Origin: JAYPAN01 sp049597955
GTDB taxonomy: Bacteria; Pseudomonadota; Alphaproteobacteria; RS24
Assembly: GCA_049597955.1 (NCBI GenBank)
Contig: JBMYND010000002.1
Location: forward strand, 314,237-378,236
Direction of reading: 5' to 3'
DNA length: 64,000 nt
How positions within the stretch are numbered: position 1 is the stretch's first letter; each line of letters starts with the position of its first letter. A program made the translations under genes and the position numbers. Shown here one piece after another: positions 16,877 to 25,102 of this stretch. The notes under the pieces are model-generated. The model was not told the origin of the DNA. It worked only from the letters and a program-made list of their open reading frames with translations, and did not search any database.

Positions 16877-17932
16877 GCTTGTATCGCGGGCCGTCAGCAC
16901 ATGGCAGGCCGGGGTGATTTCATGCACCGCATCATGCGCCAGCAGCACAGCCCCCGCCGTCCAAGCCGGTCGCTCCACCGGCCAAAAGACCTGCTGTTCC
17001 ACCTGCATCCCCATCCAGTAAGCGCCGGTTTCATCGCGGAAGCGGTCGAGATTGGCCAGCATGGCTTCTGCCTTATCCTGTTCGCCTTGGGCAACCAGCG
17101 CCATGACCAGCTCTGCCGTTTCCGCCACGGTCACCCAAGCTTCGTCAGTGACACAACGACAACCAAAGCCGTCAATGACAAATGCCGCCCAGCGTGCGGC
17201 CAGCCGGTCATTGCCCGCCTCAACCGACAGCGCACCCGACAGCACCGGATAATACCAATCCATTGAATAGCGGGTTTTGGCCTCCCAAGTCCGGTCAAAG
17301 CGTTCCGGCCTATGGGCCAGCGCGTCGCCAAGCTTTTCGCGCGCCCTTTGCCAGCTATCGACCGCTTCTCCCATCACGGCGGCAAGCTGTATCGCACAGC
17401 CCAGGCTTTTATAGATTGAACTATTGCCGGTCAGCAGCGCATCTTCTTCCGGCGTATTGGCATCGCGCGCCGTCCAGCGAATATCGCCTTCGGGATATTG
17501 CAGCGCGACAACAAATTCAATCGCCGCTTTCAGACATGGCCAATAGGCGGCGATATAGTCGCGGTCATCATGCAGGCAGTAATGATGCCAAAGCGCGGTG
17601 GCGATATAGGCAATAAAATTCGTGTCGCGCACCTTATTGCCGGTATCCATGCCCTTGGTCGTGAATTGATGCAATTCTTCGTCAATCGGCACGGCGCTGC
17701 CCAATTGGCCAATCCATGACCCATCGGGCAATTGGCTGTTTTTGAGATAGGCGAGAGCGTTTTCCGCGGCCGCGCGTTCTCCAAGCAGGTTTAACCCCAT
17801 TGCCGCTTCGAGATGATTCCACGGGTCAATCACCCCATCCTTGAACCAAGGTATCGCGCCATCTTTATTTTGCAGCCGCAATATCGTCTGTCGGGCGCCG
17901 TTAAAATAAGGGTCGGCGAAATCGGCTGTCAC
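16871..17932 (-). CDS. Alpha/alpha-toroid (prenyltransferase/terpene-cyclase-like) protein
   Basis: A 353-residue protein made of helical hairpins. QW-type motifs as in squalene cyclase and prenyltransferase folds are visible: ILRLQNKDGAIPW (about 17-29) and ALAYLKNSQLPDGSW (about 59-73). No DxDD or DxDDTA cyclase acid motif is seen, so catalysis of a terpene cyclisation is doubtful; a glycosidase-like or binding toroid is possible. It starts with GTG in a GTGA overlap with the methyltransferase upstream. It is the last gene of a glycosyltransferase-methyltransferase-toroid operon, so it probably processes or recognises the same product. Confidence 0.7.
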   Translation of the reverse strand: MTADFADPYFNGARQTILRLQNKDGAIPWFKDGVIDPWNHLEAAMGLNLLGERAAAENALAYLKNSQLPDGSWIGQLGSAVPIDEELHQFTTKGMDTGNKVRDTNFIAYIATALWHHYCLHDDRDYIAAYWPCLKAAIEFVVALQYPEGDIRWTARDANTPEEDALLTGNSSIYKSLGCAIQLAAVMGEAVDSWQRAREKLGDALAHRPERFDRTWEAKTRYSMDWYYPVLSGALSVEAGNDRLAARWAAFVIDGFGCRCVTDEAWVTVAETAELVMALVAQGEQDKAEAMLANLDRFRDETGAYWMGMQVEQQVFWPVERPAWTAGAVLLAHDAVHEITPACHVLTARDTSL

Positions 17933-18666
17933 CGGCCTGCTCCGTCTGTGTCTGGCTTGTCGAAATAAAACACAATGCTTTTGCCCATAAGCGGGTCGGC
18001 CAGAGCAGAGACGGCGCGCAGCCAAAACGGGTTTTGCAAAATCTCTTTTTCCAGCAATTTTTTATAAGCGCGCACAAGCAGATTGGTTTCATTGGTCACG
18101 CCCACAGCGCATTTCAGCCACCAATAGGGGCTGTGCAGCCCATGGGCCAAATGCTTGCGGTCAAAACGAAAGCCGAGCTCTTCAAATTCACGGCGCAAAG
18201 CGGCCTGCTTGAAAATCCGCACATGCCCGCCCGGCGTGTTGTAATAGGCTTGTGACAGCATCCAACATATTTTTTCCGGCCAGCTATGCGGCACGGAAAT
18301 GCCAATTCGGCCGCCGGGTTTCACCACGCGCCAGATTTCTGCCATGGCGGCTTGATAATCGGGAATATGCTCCAGCACTTCCGAGCAAATCAGCCGGTCG
18401 AAACTGTCATCGGGAAAGGGCAGGGACAGCGCGTCGCCGACCATGAGCGAATAGCGGCGGGCCGGGCCGATTTCCGGCTGCAAAACCGGATGGTTCAAAA
18501 AGCCCGCGCGGGTGATTTGCACATCTTCAAAGCCCAAATCCAGCCCGACCGTATGGCATTGGCGCGTGGCATAGGCGGCATGGGCATGGCGGCCATGACC
18601 GCATCCCAAATCGAGAAAATGCTGGCCGTCTTCAAGGCGAAGCGTATCAAGTTTAATCGTCTGCAT
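17929..18666 (-). CDS. Class I SAM-dependent methyltransferase (type 11)
   Basis: A 245-residue methyltransferase of the UbiE/Methyltransf_11 kind. Motif I HFLDLGCGHGRHA is near residue 16, the acidic ligand VGLDLG is near 40, motif II is DDSFDRLICSEVLEHIPD near 90, and motif III is VKPGGRIGISVP. The C-terminal 90 residues (WWLKCAVGVTNETNLLV...) go beyond the core fold and probably set substrate choice. It sits between a family 4 glycosyltransferase (3 bp upstream) and the toroid gene (4-bp overlap), so it likely methylates a glycosylated intermediate. The acceptor is unknown. Confidence 0.85.
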   Translation of the reverse strand: MQTIKLDTLRLEDGQHFLDLGCGHGRHAHAAYATRQCHTVGLDLGFEDVQITRAGFLNHPVLQPEIGPARRYSLMVGDALSLPFPDDSFDRLICSEVLEHIPDYQAAMAEIWRVVKPGGRIGISVPHSWPEKICWMLSQAYYNTPGGHVRIFKQAALRREFEELGFRFDRKHLAHGLHSPYWWLKCAVGVTNETNLLVRAYKKLLEKEILQNPFWLRAVSALADPLMGKSIVFYFDKPDTDGAGR

Positions 18667-18669
18667 GGG

Positions 18670-19983
18670 CTATGCGGGGCTGGTGCTTTTCTGGCGGGCA
18701 ATGGTGTCACGATAGAGTGCGACGACTTCACGGGCGCAACGTTCCCATTTGAAATTGTCGAGAATATGCTGGCGACCTTTTTGCGACATGGCGGCGCGTT
18801 TGTCCGCGTCATTCAGCAAGCTGTCAATAGCTTCGGCCAAGGCGGCCGGATTGGAATGGGGCACAATAATGCCTGCATCGCCGACAACTTCGGGCAGCGA
18901 GCCGCCATCCGTGGCAATCAGTGGCACACCGCAAGACAGCGCCTCACCGGCGGGAAAGCCGAAGCCTTCATAGACGGAAGGCGAAATGGCAATGGTCGCT
19001 TCTGCGTAAAGGTCGCGTATTTCTTCGCCGGACAGGCCGGAGATGAATTGCACGCGGTCACGAATGCCGAGCCGGTTCAACTCATCCATTGTTTGCCCCT
19101 CACGCAGGCGACCCACGACCAGCAATTCAAGCTCTTTATGGGTTTGCAGCAAATGGTGATAGGCGCGGATAAGATAAATCAGCCCTTTCAGCGGCACATC
19201 GGCGCTGGCTGTGACCATCAGCCGGTTGGTCTTGCGGGCAATATGCGGTTGCGGGGTGAATAATTCATGGTCAATGCCGTGATGGATACGCACCATGCGC
19301 TCCATTGGCACGTTAAAATCGCGATGCACATCGCGTTTGGTGCTGTCGGACACCACAATGAGCGGGTCAAGCGCGCGGGCAACTTTCATTTGCATATTGA
19401 GGAAGGAATACCAGCGCCATTTCAGAAACTTCATATGCGGCCATTTTGCATGGGCAATATCAATGCGCCTGTCCATGGTAATCGGGTGGTGAATCGTGCC
19501 GACCACTGGCAGGCCCATATCGCGCACATCCAGCATGCCATAGCACAATGTCTGATTGTCATGCATAATGTCATAATCGCCGATTTTGTCGCGCATATAG
19601 GCGGCCATGCGTTGTCCGAATGTATAGGGTTCGGGAAAGCCGCCCCAATTATGGCTCCACCATTCAAACCGGTCTGTCGGGTCGCGCAGAATATCCATAT
19701 TCACGCAAGTGATTGGGTTTTCGCGCGCATACATATCCAGCGACGGCAATTTTATCAGGCCGATACGCGGGTCAAGTTCCGGATAGGGCGGGCCGGAAAT
19801 CACATCAACATGATGACCCAAATCGACCAGCGCCTTTGCAATCAGCCGCATGTAAATGCCTTGGCCGCCCGTATGCGGGTCGCTGCGATAGCTCGGCAGG
19901 AGAATCCGCAAAGGCGCATCATCGCGTGTCGGGTCAACAGGCGTGGCCGGTGTGTTGGCGGAAATCTGTTCCGGCTTGTTCAT
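18670..19983 (-). CDS. Glycosyltransferase family 4
   Basis: A 437-residue GT-B retaining glycosyltransferase. The N-terminal domain has the GT4 start ILLPSYRSDPHTGGQGIYMRL near residue 27. The C-terminal domain has VTASADVPLKGLIYLIRA and the nucleotide-sugar block EGFGFPAGEALSCG with the E-x7-E pair, followed by GGSLPEVVGDAG. It uses a nucleotide sugar; donor and acceptor are not readable. The start at 19983 is set by AGAGGTGG and by the family N-terminus; an in-frame ATG at 20097 has no support. It is the first gene of the three-gene operon. Confidence 0.88.
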   Translation of the reverse strand: MNKPEQISANTPATPVDPTRDDAPLRILLPSYRSDPHTGGQGIYMRLIAKALVDLGHHVDVISGPPYPELDPRIGLIKLPSLDMYARENPITCVNMDILRDPTDRFEWWSHNWGGFPEPYTFGQRMAAYMRDKIGDYDIMHDNQTLCYGMLDVRDMGLPVVGTIHHPITMDRRIDIAHAKWPHMKFLKWRWYSFLNMQMKVARALDPLIVVSDSTKRDVHRDFNVPMERMVRIHHGIDHELFTPQPHIARKTNRLMVTASADVPLKGLIYLIRAYHHLLQTHKELELLVVGRLREGQTMDELNRLGIRDRVQFISGLSGEEIRDLYAEATIAISPSVYEGFGFPAGEALSCGVPLIATDGGSLPEVVGDAGIIVPHSNPAALAEAIDSLLNDADKRAAMSQKGRQHILDNFKWERCAREVVALYRDTIARQKSTSPA

Positions 19984-20063
19984 TGTGCCACCTCTCTTGC
20001 CACGCTTGCGGCGCACTATAATCCGCCGCGCCTTTCGGCTCAAGTGTTTGAAATATAAATGCT

Positions 20064-21074
20064 CTAGGCAGAAAAGCGACGTGTCAGCCAGTCGCACATC
20101 AGGGCGGCGAGTTGCTCGGGCTGCTCATTTTGCGTCCAGTGGCCGCAATTTTCAATGATATGAGTTTCCAAATCATTGATATATTTTGGCATATTTGCTG
20201 CCATCTCCGGCGGCAAAACCCGGTCATTGGCAGCGCAAATCATCAAAGAGGGGAGGTCAATTTTCTCTCCGAAATCGGCGCTTAATTGCCAATTGCGTGA
20301 AAAATTACGATACCAATTAATACCGCCGCGAAAGCCGCTGCGTGCCATGCCATCGCGGAAATAGGCAAAATCTTCAGTATCGAATAATTCAACGCCCGGC
20401 CAGCTTGTTTCATCCGTATTGACCAGTTTCAGCAGGGCGACATTAAGATAATCGGCTTCGTGTTTTTTGAATTCTTCCGCATTGAGTGGCGGGCTGTCAT
20501 CGCCACTGCGGCGATATAAAAACCGCAATGTGCGGTCAATATCGGCCTCAAACACCGCTTCGGCTTTGCCGTAATCTTGAAATTGCACAATGTAGAAATC
20601 TTCGCCCAAAGCGGCGCGAAATGCCTCAATCGGGTCAATGGACAGGCGCGGAATATAGGGCGTGTTGACGCCAACCAGCCCCGCGACGCGGTCGGGATGG
20701 TAAAAGGGCATGCTCCATATCAAAAAGCCGCCCCAGTCATGGCCAACAAAAACCGCCTTGTCGAGATTGCAGGCATCTAGCAAATGCGCCAGGTCGCCGC
20801 ATAAATGCGGCATGTCATAAAGCCCGATTCCGGTTTCGTCGCCGGCATCATTCAGCGCCGCACCGGTATAGCCATAGCCGCGCTGCTCCGGCACCAGCAC
20901 ATGAAATCCGGCCGCGACAAGCGGGCCAATAATATGCCGCCAGCTATAGGCCAATTCCGGCCAGCCATGGCACAGCACAATTGACGGGCGGTCATTGCGT
21001 GGCGTGCCGGCTTCAAACACCGCCATGCGTAAATCCGGCAAATCAATATATTTGGGCGCGTGCCAGTCAATCAT
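20064..21074 (-). CDS. Alpha/beta hydrolase, epoxide-hydrolase-like
   Basis: A 336-residue alpha/beta hydrolase. The oxyanion block LCHGWPELAYSWRH near residue 34 and nucleophile motif VGHDWGGFLIW near 105 (Asp nucleophile, as in soluble epoxide hydrolases and haloalkane dehalogenases) are clear. The C-terminal ENCGHWTQNEQPEQ carries the catalytic His. HGWP and two cap-domain Tyr candidates favour epoxide hydrolase over dehalogenase. It is cytoplasmic, with no signal peptide. It lies 64 bp downstream of the Fur-controlled small gene on the same strand and could be read from that promoter; iron control is thus possible but unproven. Confidence 0.82.
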   Translation of the reverse strand: MIDWHAPKYIDLPDLRMAVFEAGTPRNDRPSIVLCHGWPELAYSWRHIIGPLVAAGFHVLVPEQRGYGYTGAALNDAGDETGIGLYDMPHLCGDLAHLLDACNLDKAVFVGHDWGGFLIWSMPFYHPDRVAGLVGVNTPYIPRLSIDPIEAFRAALGEDFYIVQFQDYGKAEAVFEADIDRTLRFLYRRSGDDSPPLNAEEFKKHEADYLNVALLKLVNTDETSWPGVELFDTEDFAYFRDGMARSGFRGGINWYRNFSRNWQLSADFGEKIDLPSLMICAANDRVLPPEMAANMPKYINDLETHIIENCGHWTQNEQPEQLAALMCDWLTRRFSA

Positions 21075-21138
21075 GTCGAAATCCTTTTGCGTTTTCCGAC
21101 TTCGAAATTAAAGACCTGCCGGTGAAATTGCAAATCGC

Positions 21139-21342
21139 TTAGCCGCCGCGCCCGCCACCGACAAAGTCAATAATTTTGCAAGGCGCGATATTGCGGTCGC
21201 GCCGGTCTGTCTGGCGGCGTGGCTTGCTCTGTTGTGGCCTGCGGTAAGCGGCCAGCCTGACCAGTTTTTTATTGCTTGCTTCATCGGCACTGTCGGCCAA
21301 CCGGTCGGCCAGAAATTCAGAAGGCGCGTGAAAGCGGGTCAT
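21139..21342 (-). CDS. Small basic orphan protein behind a Fur-box promoter
   Basis: A 67-residue protein I do not recognise. It has an acidic/helical first third (EFLADRLADSADEASNKK), a very basic middle (YRRPQQSKPRRQTDRRDRN), then a single Cys and a glycine end (CKIIDFVGGGRGG). No signal peptide or membrane helix. It does not match HemP/HmuP or bacterioferritin-associated ferredoxin, two usual small Fur-regulated proteins. AAAGGAT sits properly before the ATG, and a strong promoter with a Fur box lies 32-60 bp upstream, which argues strongly that it is a real gene made under iron limitation. Confidence 0.6.
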   Translation of the reverse strand: MTRFHAPSEFLADRLADSADEASNKKLVRLAAYRRPQQSKPRRQTDRRDRNIAPCKIIDFVGGGRGG

Positions 21343-21373
21343 GCCAATATCCTTTTGGGGTTTCGTTCATATC

Positions 21374-21402
21374 ATTATATTGTTAATGATAATCATTCGC
21401 AA
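21374..21402 (-). promoter_or_regulatory. Fur-type operator within a sigma-70-like promoter
   Basis: Minus strand: TTGCGA (21397-21402), exactly 17 bp, then a perfect TATAAT (21374-21379). The spacer holds the perfect 13-bp palindrome AATGATAATCATT (21385-21397), the core of the classical Fur box. The operator covers the spacer, the standard position for iron-dependent repression. It drives the 67-aa gene at 21342. Confidence 0.8.
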
Positions 21403-21438
21403 TAAATATTGTCAAGGCGCAGGTCAGCAAATCCAGAT

Positions 21439-22443
21439 TTAACCCCATAGGGCCGGTTGTGGCGGGTGGATAATACCGTTTTTATAGACAAGGCCGTGCT
21501 CGCGGTCGCGTTCGAGCCAGAGCGGCCCGTCCAAATCAACATAATCAGCCAATTGGCCTACCAAATGCGCCGGTGCCATGGACAGAGAAGTGGCAACCAT
21601 ACAGCCAACCATGATATTCAGCCCGTGGGCGCGCGCGGTGGCGGCCATGTGCAATGCTTCGGTCAGGCCACCGGTTTTGTCAATTTTGATATTGACCCAA
21701 TCATAAAGCTCGGCCAGCGCCCCAATATCGGCACTTTCATGGGCGCTTTCATCGGCGCAAAAGGGCAGGTCAATGCCAGCCAGAGCGGCTTGCTGGGCCT
21801 GCGGCACGGGCTGTTCGAAAAAGCTGATATTGTAAGCGGCCAGCCGGTCGGCATAGCGCGCCAATTCCTCAACCTGCCAGCCCTCATTGACATCGACAAT
21901 CATTTCAGCATCCGGGCGCGCCTGTCGCAATTCGGACAATCGGGTCAAATCGGCGGCAAACCCGTCGCGCCCGCCCAATTTTATTTTCAGTAAAGGCCAG
22001 TCAGCCGCTTTGGCTGCGGCGCGCGCCATTTTGTCGGGCGCATCAATGACAATGGTCAATGCGGTGGTCAGGGCTTTGGGTTGTTGCATGCCAGCCAATT
22101 GCCACACGGTTTGGCCGCTTTGCTTGGCTTGCAAATCCCACAGGGCGCAATCAAGTGCCGCGCGCGCTGCCCCCGGCAATATGGCGTCGCCAAGCTGGGC
22201 CCGCGTCATACCGGCCTCAATTTGCGGTTGCAGGCTCTCAATCGCCGCCGAGACGGTTTCAATCGATTCCCCATAGCGGCGATAAGGCACTGCTTCGCCG
22301 CGTCCGCAAACACCGTTTTCGCTCAGCGTCACCCGCACCAATTCGGCGCTGATTTTACTGCCGCGCGCAATCTCAAAACGCCGTGCCAATGGCCAGCTTT
22401 CAATTTCGAGTATCATTTTGCGGGGTGATGCAGTGCTTGGCAT
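21439..22443 (-). CDS. L-Ala-D/L-Glu (dipeptide) epimerase
   Basis: A 334-residue member of the enolase superfamily, dipeptide epimerase group, acting on Ala-Glu from recycled murein. The catalytic Lys pair is in LLKIKLGG near residue 156, metal ligands follow in VDVNEGW, FFEQPVP and CADESAH, and the second catalytic Lys is in VNIKIDKTGGL; MVGCMVATSLS closes the barrel. The start at 22443 follows AGGAAAC; an in-frame ATG 30 bp upstream has no ribosome site. It is divergent from the ferredoxin gene. Substrate range within the family varies, so the exact dipeptide is inferred. Confidence 0.87.
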   Translation of the reverse strand: MPSTASPRKMILEIESWPLARRFEIARGSKISAELVRVTLSENGVCGRGEAVPYRRYGESIETVSAAIESLQPQIEAGMTRAQLGDAILPGAARAALDCALWDLQAKQSGQTVWQLAGMQQPKALTTALTIVIDAPDKMARAAAKAADWPLLKIKLGGRDGFAADLTRLSELRQARPDAEMIVDVNEGWQVEELARYADRLAAYNISFFEQPVPQAQQAALAGIDLPFCADESAHESADIGALAELYDWVNIKIDKTGGLTEALHMAATARAHGLNIMVGCMVATSLSMAPAHLVGQLADYVDLDGPLWLERDREHGLVYKNGIIHPPQPALWG

Positions 22444-22491
22444 GAATTGTTTCCTGTCTGTGGGCAGTGACACTATGACGCCAACTCGCCC

Positions 22492-22519
22492 TTGCCCTCA
22501 AGCGTAATTTCTTTATATA
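22492..22519 (+). promoter_or_regulatory. Putative promoter of the ferredoxin gene
   Basis: TTGCCC (22492-22497), a 16-bp spacer and TATATA (22514-22519) lie 30 bp before the ferredoxin ATG, which has GGGGAG as ribosome site. Confidence 0.45.
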
Positions 22520-22548
22520 TATTCGCCGAAACCTAAGGGGAGCGACCA

Positions 22549-22869
22549 ATGGCAAAAATTACATATATCGAACATGACGGCACACAGCATGTGCATGAAG
22601 GCGATGATGGCATGACAGTGATGGAAGTCGCCATTAAAAACGCCGTGCCAGGCATTGACGCGGATTGCGGTGGTGCCTGCGCTTGTGCAACTTGTCATGT
22701 CTATGTTGATGAAAACTGGCTGGGCAAAGTCGGTGAGCGCACTGAAATGGAAGAAGATATGCTGGATTTCGCCTTTGAGGTTCAGGACAATTCGCGCCTT
22801 TCCTGCCAAATCAAAGTCAGCAATGATATTGACGGTCTGGTTGTTACCATGCCGGAAAAGCAGTTTTAA
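22549..22869 (+). CDS. 2Fe-2S ferredoxin, adrenodoxin type
   Basis: A 106-residue ferredoxin with cluster ligands C40, C46, C49 and C86 (C-x5-C-x2-C ... C) in DADCGGACACATCHVYV and RLSCQIKV; an extra Cys at 44 is also usual in this group. The acidic helix ERTEMEEDMLDF is the partner-binding surface of vertebrate-type ferredoxins. It would carry single electrons to P450s, Rieske oxygenases or Fe-S assembly. The TrxR-type ferredoxin-NADP reductase about 530 bp downstream on the same strand is its natural electron donor, with only the oppositely oriented chorismate mutase gene between. Confidence 0.93.
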   Translation: MAKITYIEHDGTQHVHEGDDGMTVMEVAIKNAVPGIDADCGGACACATCHVYVDENWLGKVGERTEMEEDMLDFAFEVQDNSRLSCQIKVSNDIDGLVVTMPEKQF

Positions 22870-23177
22870 CGGCTGTCAAAAACCGATAATTCATAGGCGA
22901 TGGAGCTTTCAATAAGCTGTCGCCAGACTGGCTCGGCAATCTCTGCCGCCAGCCCTTCCTGTTGCGCAGCGTCCAAAACAAGGCGCACCACTTCCTCAAT
23001 CCGTGCCGGATCGCGCACTTGGTCGCGGCGCGGTTTGACCTGACCGGCCTGTGCTATCAATTTCTGGCGCTGTGCCAGCAGCCGCACCAAATCGCGGTCA
23101 AGCCGGTCAATTTGCGCGCGTATATTGGTCATTTCCGGGCAGGGAACCGGCGCTCTTTGCACTTCATCTGTCATCAT
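22866..23177 (-). CDS. Chorismate mutase, AroQ type
   Basis: A 103-residue all-helical protein with the AroQ start IRAQIDRLDRDLVRLLAQRQKLIAQAGQVK (about 17-46), which holds the catalytic Arg and Lys, then RIEEVVRLVLDAAQQEGL and the C-terminal IAEPVWRQLIESSIAYE. It turns chorismate into prephenate on the way to Phe/Tyr; the isochorismate-pyruvate lyase branch of the same fold cannot be excluded. The start at 23177 follows CAGGA; earlier in-frame ATG lacks one. The stop overlaps the ferredoxin stop by 4 bp on the other strand. Confidence 0.83.
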   Translation of the reverse strand: MMTDEVQRAPVPCPEMTNIRAQIDRLDRDLVRLLAQRQKLIAQAGQVKPRRDQVRDPARIEEVVRLVLDAAQQEGLAAEIAEPVWRQLIESSIAYELSVFDSR

Positions 23178-23349
23178 TGCGTGTCCTGAGTTTTGCCCCA
23201 TGGGCGATGGTCTCTCCTATCCGATAATCGCAACCCTGCCCAGCATGAAAGCTGCGGCAAAAGGCTGCAAAAGATTTAGATGTGACAAATTATATATTGC
23301 CAAGGAAGGCATAAACGCCTATTAACCGCATATCAAATGTTAAATTATT

Positions 23350-23376
23350 TAATATACATAAAAAATATGTATATTA
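23350..23376. promoter_or_regulatory. 27-bp perfect palindrome, likely operator of the ferredoxin reductase gene
   Basis: Arms TAATATACATA (23350-23360) and TATGTATATTA (23366-23376) are perfect 11-bp inverted repeats around AAAAA. It ends 19 bp before the ATG at 23396, in an AT-rich stretch, so a bound protein would block the promoter or start of transcription. It does not match the Fur box at 21385. Confidence 0.5.
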
Positions 23377-23395
23377 CGCCTGACGGGAGATGCCC

Positions 23396-24475
23396 ATGTC
23401 GCAAGAAAAACTGTCACAGGAAGTGGTGTCACAAGACGTGATTGAGACAGATGTTGTCATTATTGGCGCCGGGCCGGTCGGTCTTTTTGCCATTTTCGAG
23501 CTTGGCCTTCTCGATATGAAAGCCCATGTGATTGACATTCTTGACAAGCCGGGCGGCCAATGCGCCGAGCTTTATCCCGAAAAGCCGATTTATGACATTC
23601 CCGGCATGCCGGAAGTCTCCGGTCAGCAATTGACCGACCAGCTTATGCAGCAGGCCGAGCCATTTGGGCCGGTCTTTCATTTCAACCGCATGGTGACTCA
23701 GCTTGAAAAACTTGATGAGCTGAAATGGCGGGTGACAACCGACGAAAATGATGTGTTCATTTGCAAAGTGGTGGTGGTCGCTGCCGGTGGTGGCAGCTTC
23801 CAGCCGAAAAAGCCGCCCATTCCGGGCATTGAGGCATTTGAACAGGCCGACAGCAGCAATGGACGCGGCGTGCATTATGCGGTGCGCAAAATGGAGGCGT
23901 TTCGCGGCCGCGATATTTTGATTTCCGGCGGTGGCGACAGCGCGCTGGACTGGGTGCTGAATCTGCAACCAATTGCCAACAGCATGACTTTGGTGCATCG
24001 GCGCGATGATTTCCGCGCCGCGCCAGACAGTGTCAATAAAATGCGCGCATTGGTCGCCGAAGGCAAAATGAACCTGCATATTGGCCAGATAAGCGAATTA
24101 ACCGGCGCGGATAGTGTGCTGGACGGAGCGGTGCTGAAGCAAAAGGAAGGCGAGCCGCTATCCTTGGCGTGCGACAGTTTTCTGCCATTTTTCGGCCTGA
24201 CCATGAAACTTGGCCCGATTGCCGATTGGGGTCTCAATCTGAATGAAAATCTGATTGAAGTGGATACGGAAAAATTCGCCACGGATACGGATGGCATTTA
24301 TGCAATTGGCGACATCAATACTTATCCAGGCAAGTTGAAGCTGATTTTGAGCGGTTTCCATGAAGCGGCCTTGATGGCGCATCACGCTTTCAAGCGCGTC
24401 TATCCCGACCAGAAATTGACTTTCCAATACACAACATCCAGCACCAGCCTGCAGAAAAAACTCGGCGTTCAATAG
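23396..24475 (+). CDS. Ferredoxin-NADP+ reductase, thioredoxin-reductase type
   Basis: A 359-residue FAD enzyme of the TrxR-like FNR group. The FAD motif is IIGAGPVGLFAIFELG near residue 22, and the NADP motif ISGGGDSALDW near 178. The CxxC of true thioredoxin reductases is replaced, so no dithiol chemistry. GIYAIGDINTYPGKLKLILSGFHEAALMAH near the end is the family's FAD-binding close, with the typical C-terminal extension YTTSSTSLQKKLGV. The start is taken at 23396, 6 nt after GGGAG; ATG 23390 would abut the ribosome site. It reduces or oxidises the 2Fe-2S ferredoxin encoded just upstream. Confidence 0.9.
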   Translation: MSQEKLSQEVVSQDVIETDVVIIGAGPVGLFAIFELGLLDMKAHVIDILDKPGGQCAELYPEKPIYDIPGMPEVSGQQLTDQLMQQAEPFGPVFHFNRMVTQLEKLDELKWRVTTDENDVFICKVVVVAAGGGSFQPKKPPIPGIEAFEQADSSNGRGVHYAVRKMEAFRGRDILISGGGDSALDWVLNLQPIANSMTLVHRRDDFRAAPDSVNKMRALVAEGKMNLHIGQISELTGADSVLDGAVLKQKEGEPLSLACDSFLPFFGLTMKLGPIADWGLNLNENLIEVDTEKFATDTDGIYAIGDINTYPGKLKLILSGFHEAALMAHHAFKRVYPDQKLTFQYTTSSTSLQKKLGVQ

Positions 24476-24487
24476 CGATTTGGCTGC

Positions 24488-25048
24488 CTATTCATCCCAG
24501 CCAGCATGGGCCATGCCCTGGCGCACATAATCATAGCCGGTAGCCAGTGTCAGCAGGGCGGCCAGCCAGAGCAGGGCCAGCCCGATAATATGCGCCCCCG
24601 GCAGCAAAGCGTCGCCCGCCTCGCCGGACAGTAAAAAGCCAATGGCAATCATCTGGATAGTGGTTTTATATTTGGCCAGCGTGGAGACCGGCAGGGTGAC
24701 ATGCAATTCCATCAAATATTCGCGCAAACCTGAGACCAGAATTTCGCGGCACAGAATGACAATCGCCGCCAATAGATGAAATCCGTCAATGACCTGCCCG
24801 CCAGCCAGCAATAAAAGGCAGGTCGCCACCATCAGCTTGTCGGCAATCGGGTCAAGCATCCGGCCAAAGCCTGATTGCACATTGAGTTTGCGGGCCAGCC
24901 AGCCATCAAAAAAATCGGTAATCGCGGCCAGCGAAAAAATCGCCACGGCCAGCCAGTCGCCAAAAGGCCCTTTAAGGGCAAAGGCCAATATCAGCGCCGG
25001 GATAAGCACAATGCGGCCCAATGTCAGAAAATTCGGAAGATGTCGCAC
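24488..25048 (-). CDS. pgsA: CDP-diacylglycerol--glycerol-3-phosphate 3-phosphatidyltransferase
   Basis: A 186-residue integral membrane enzyme that makes phosphatidylglycerol phosphate from CDP-diacylglycerol and glycerol 3-phosphate. The CDP-alcohol phosphotransferase motif D-x2-D-G-x2-A-R-x8-G-x3-D-x3-D is complete in TDFFDGWLARKLNVQSGFGR with MLDPIADK after it. There are five to six hydrophobic helices. GGAGGCA precedes the ATG. It lies 54 bp after uvrC on the same strand; the uvrC-pgsA pair is common in proteobacteria. Confidence 0.94.
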   Translation of the reverse strand: MRHLPNFLTLGRIVLIPALILAFALKGPFGDWLAVAIFSLAAITDFFDGWLARKLNVQSGFGRMLDPIADKLMVATCLLLLAGGQVIDGFHLLAAIVILCREILVSGLREYLMELHVTLPVSTLAKYKTTIQMIAIGFLLSGEAGDALLPGAHIIGLALLWLAALLTLATGYDYVRQGMAHAGWDE

Positions 25049-25102
25049 ATTGCCTCCTTGGTGCCAAATGAATGGGCGCCGGATGAAATCGCGATTAGAT
25101 TA

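Noticed and set aside
18286..20058. Two long plus-strand frames (325 and 263 codons)
   Set aside because: Both are opposite the methyltransferase and glycosyltransferase genes and lack motifs.
21139..21342. HemP/HmuP hemin-uptake protein
   Set aside because: Size and Fur box fit, but the conserved HemP C-terminal strand pattern is absent.
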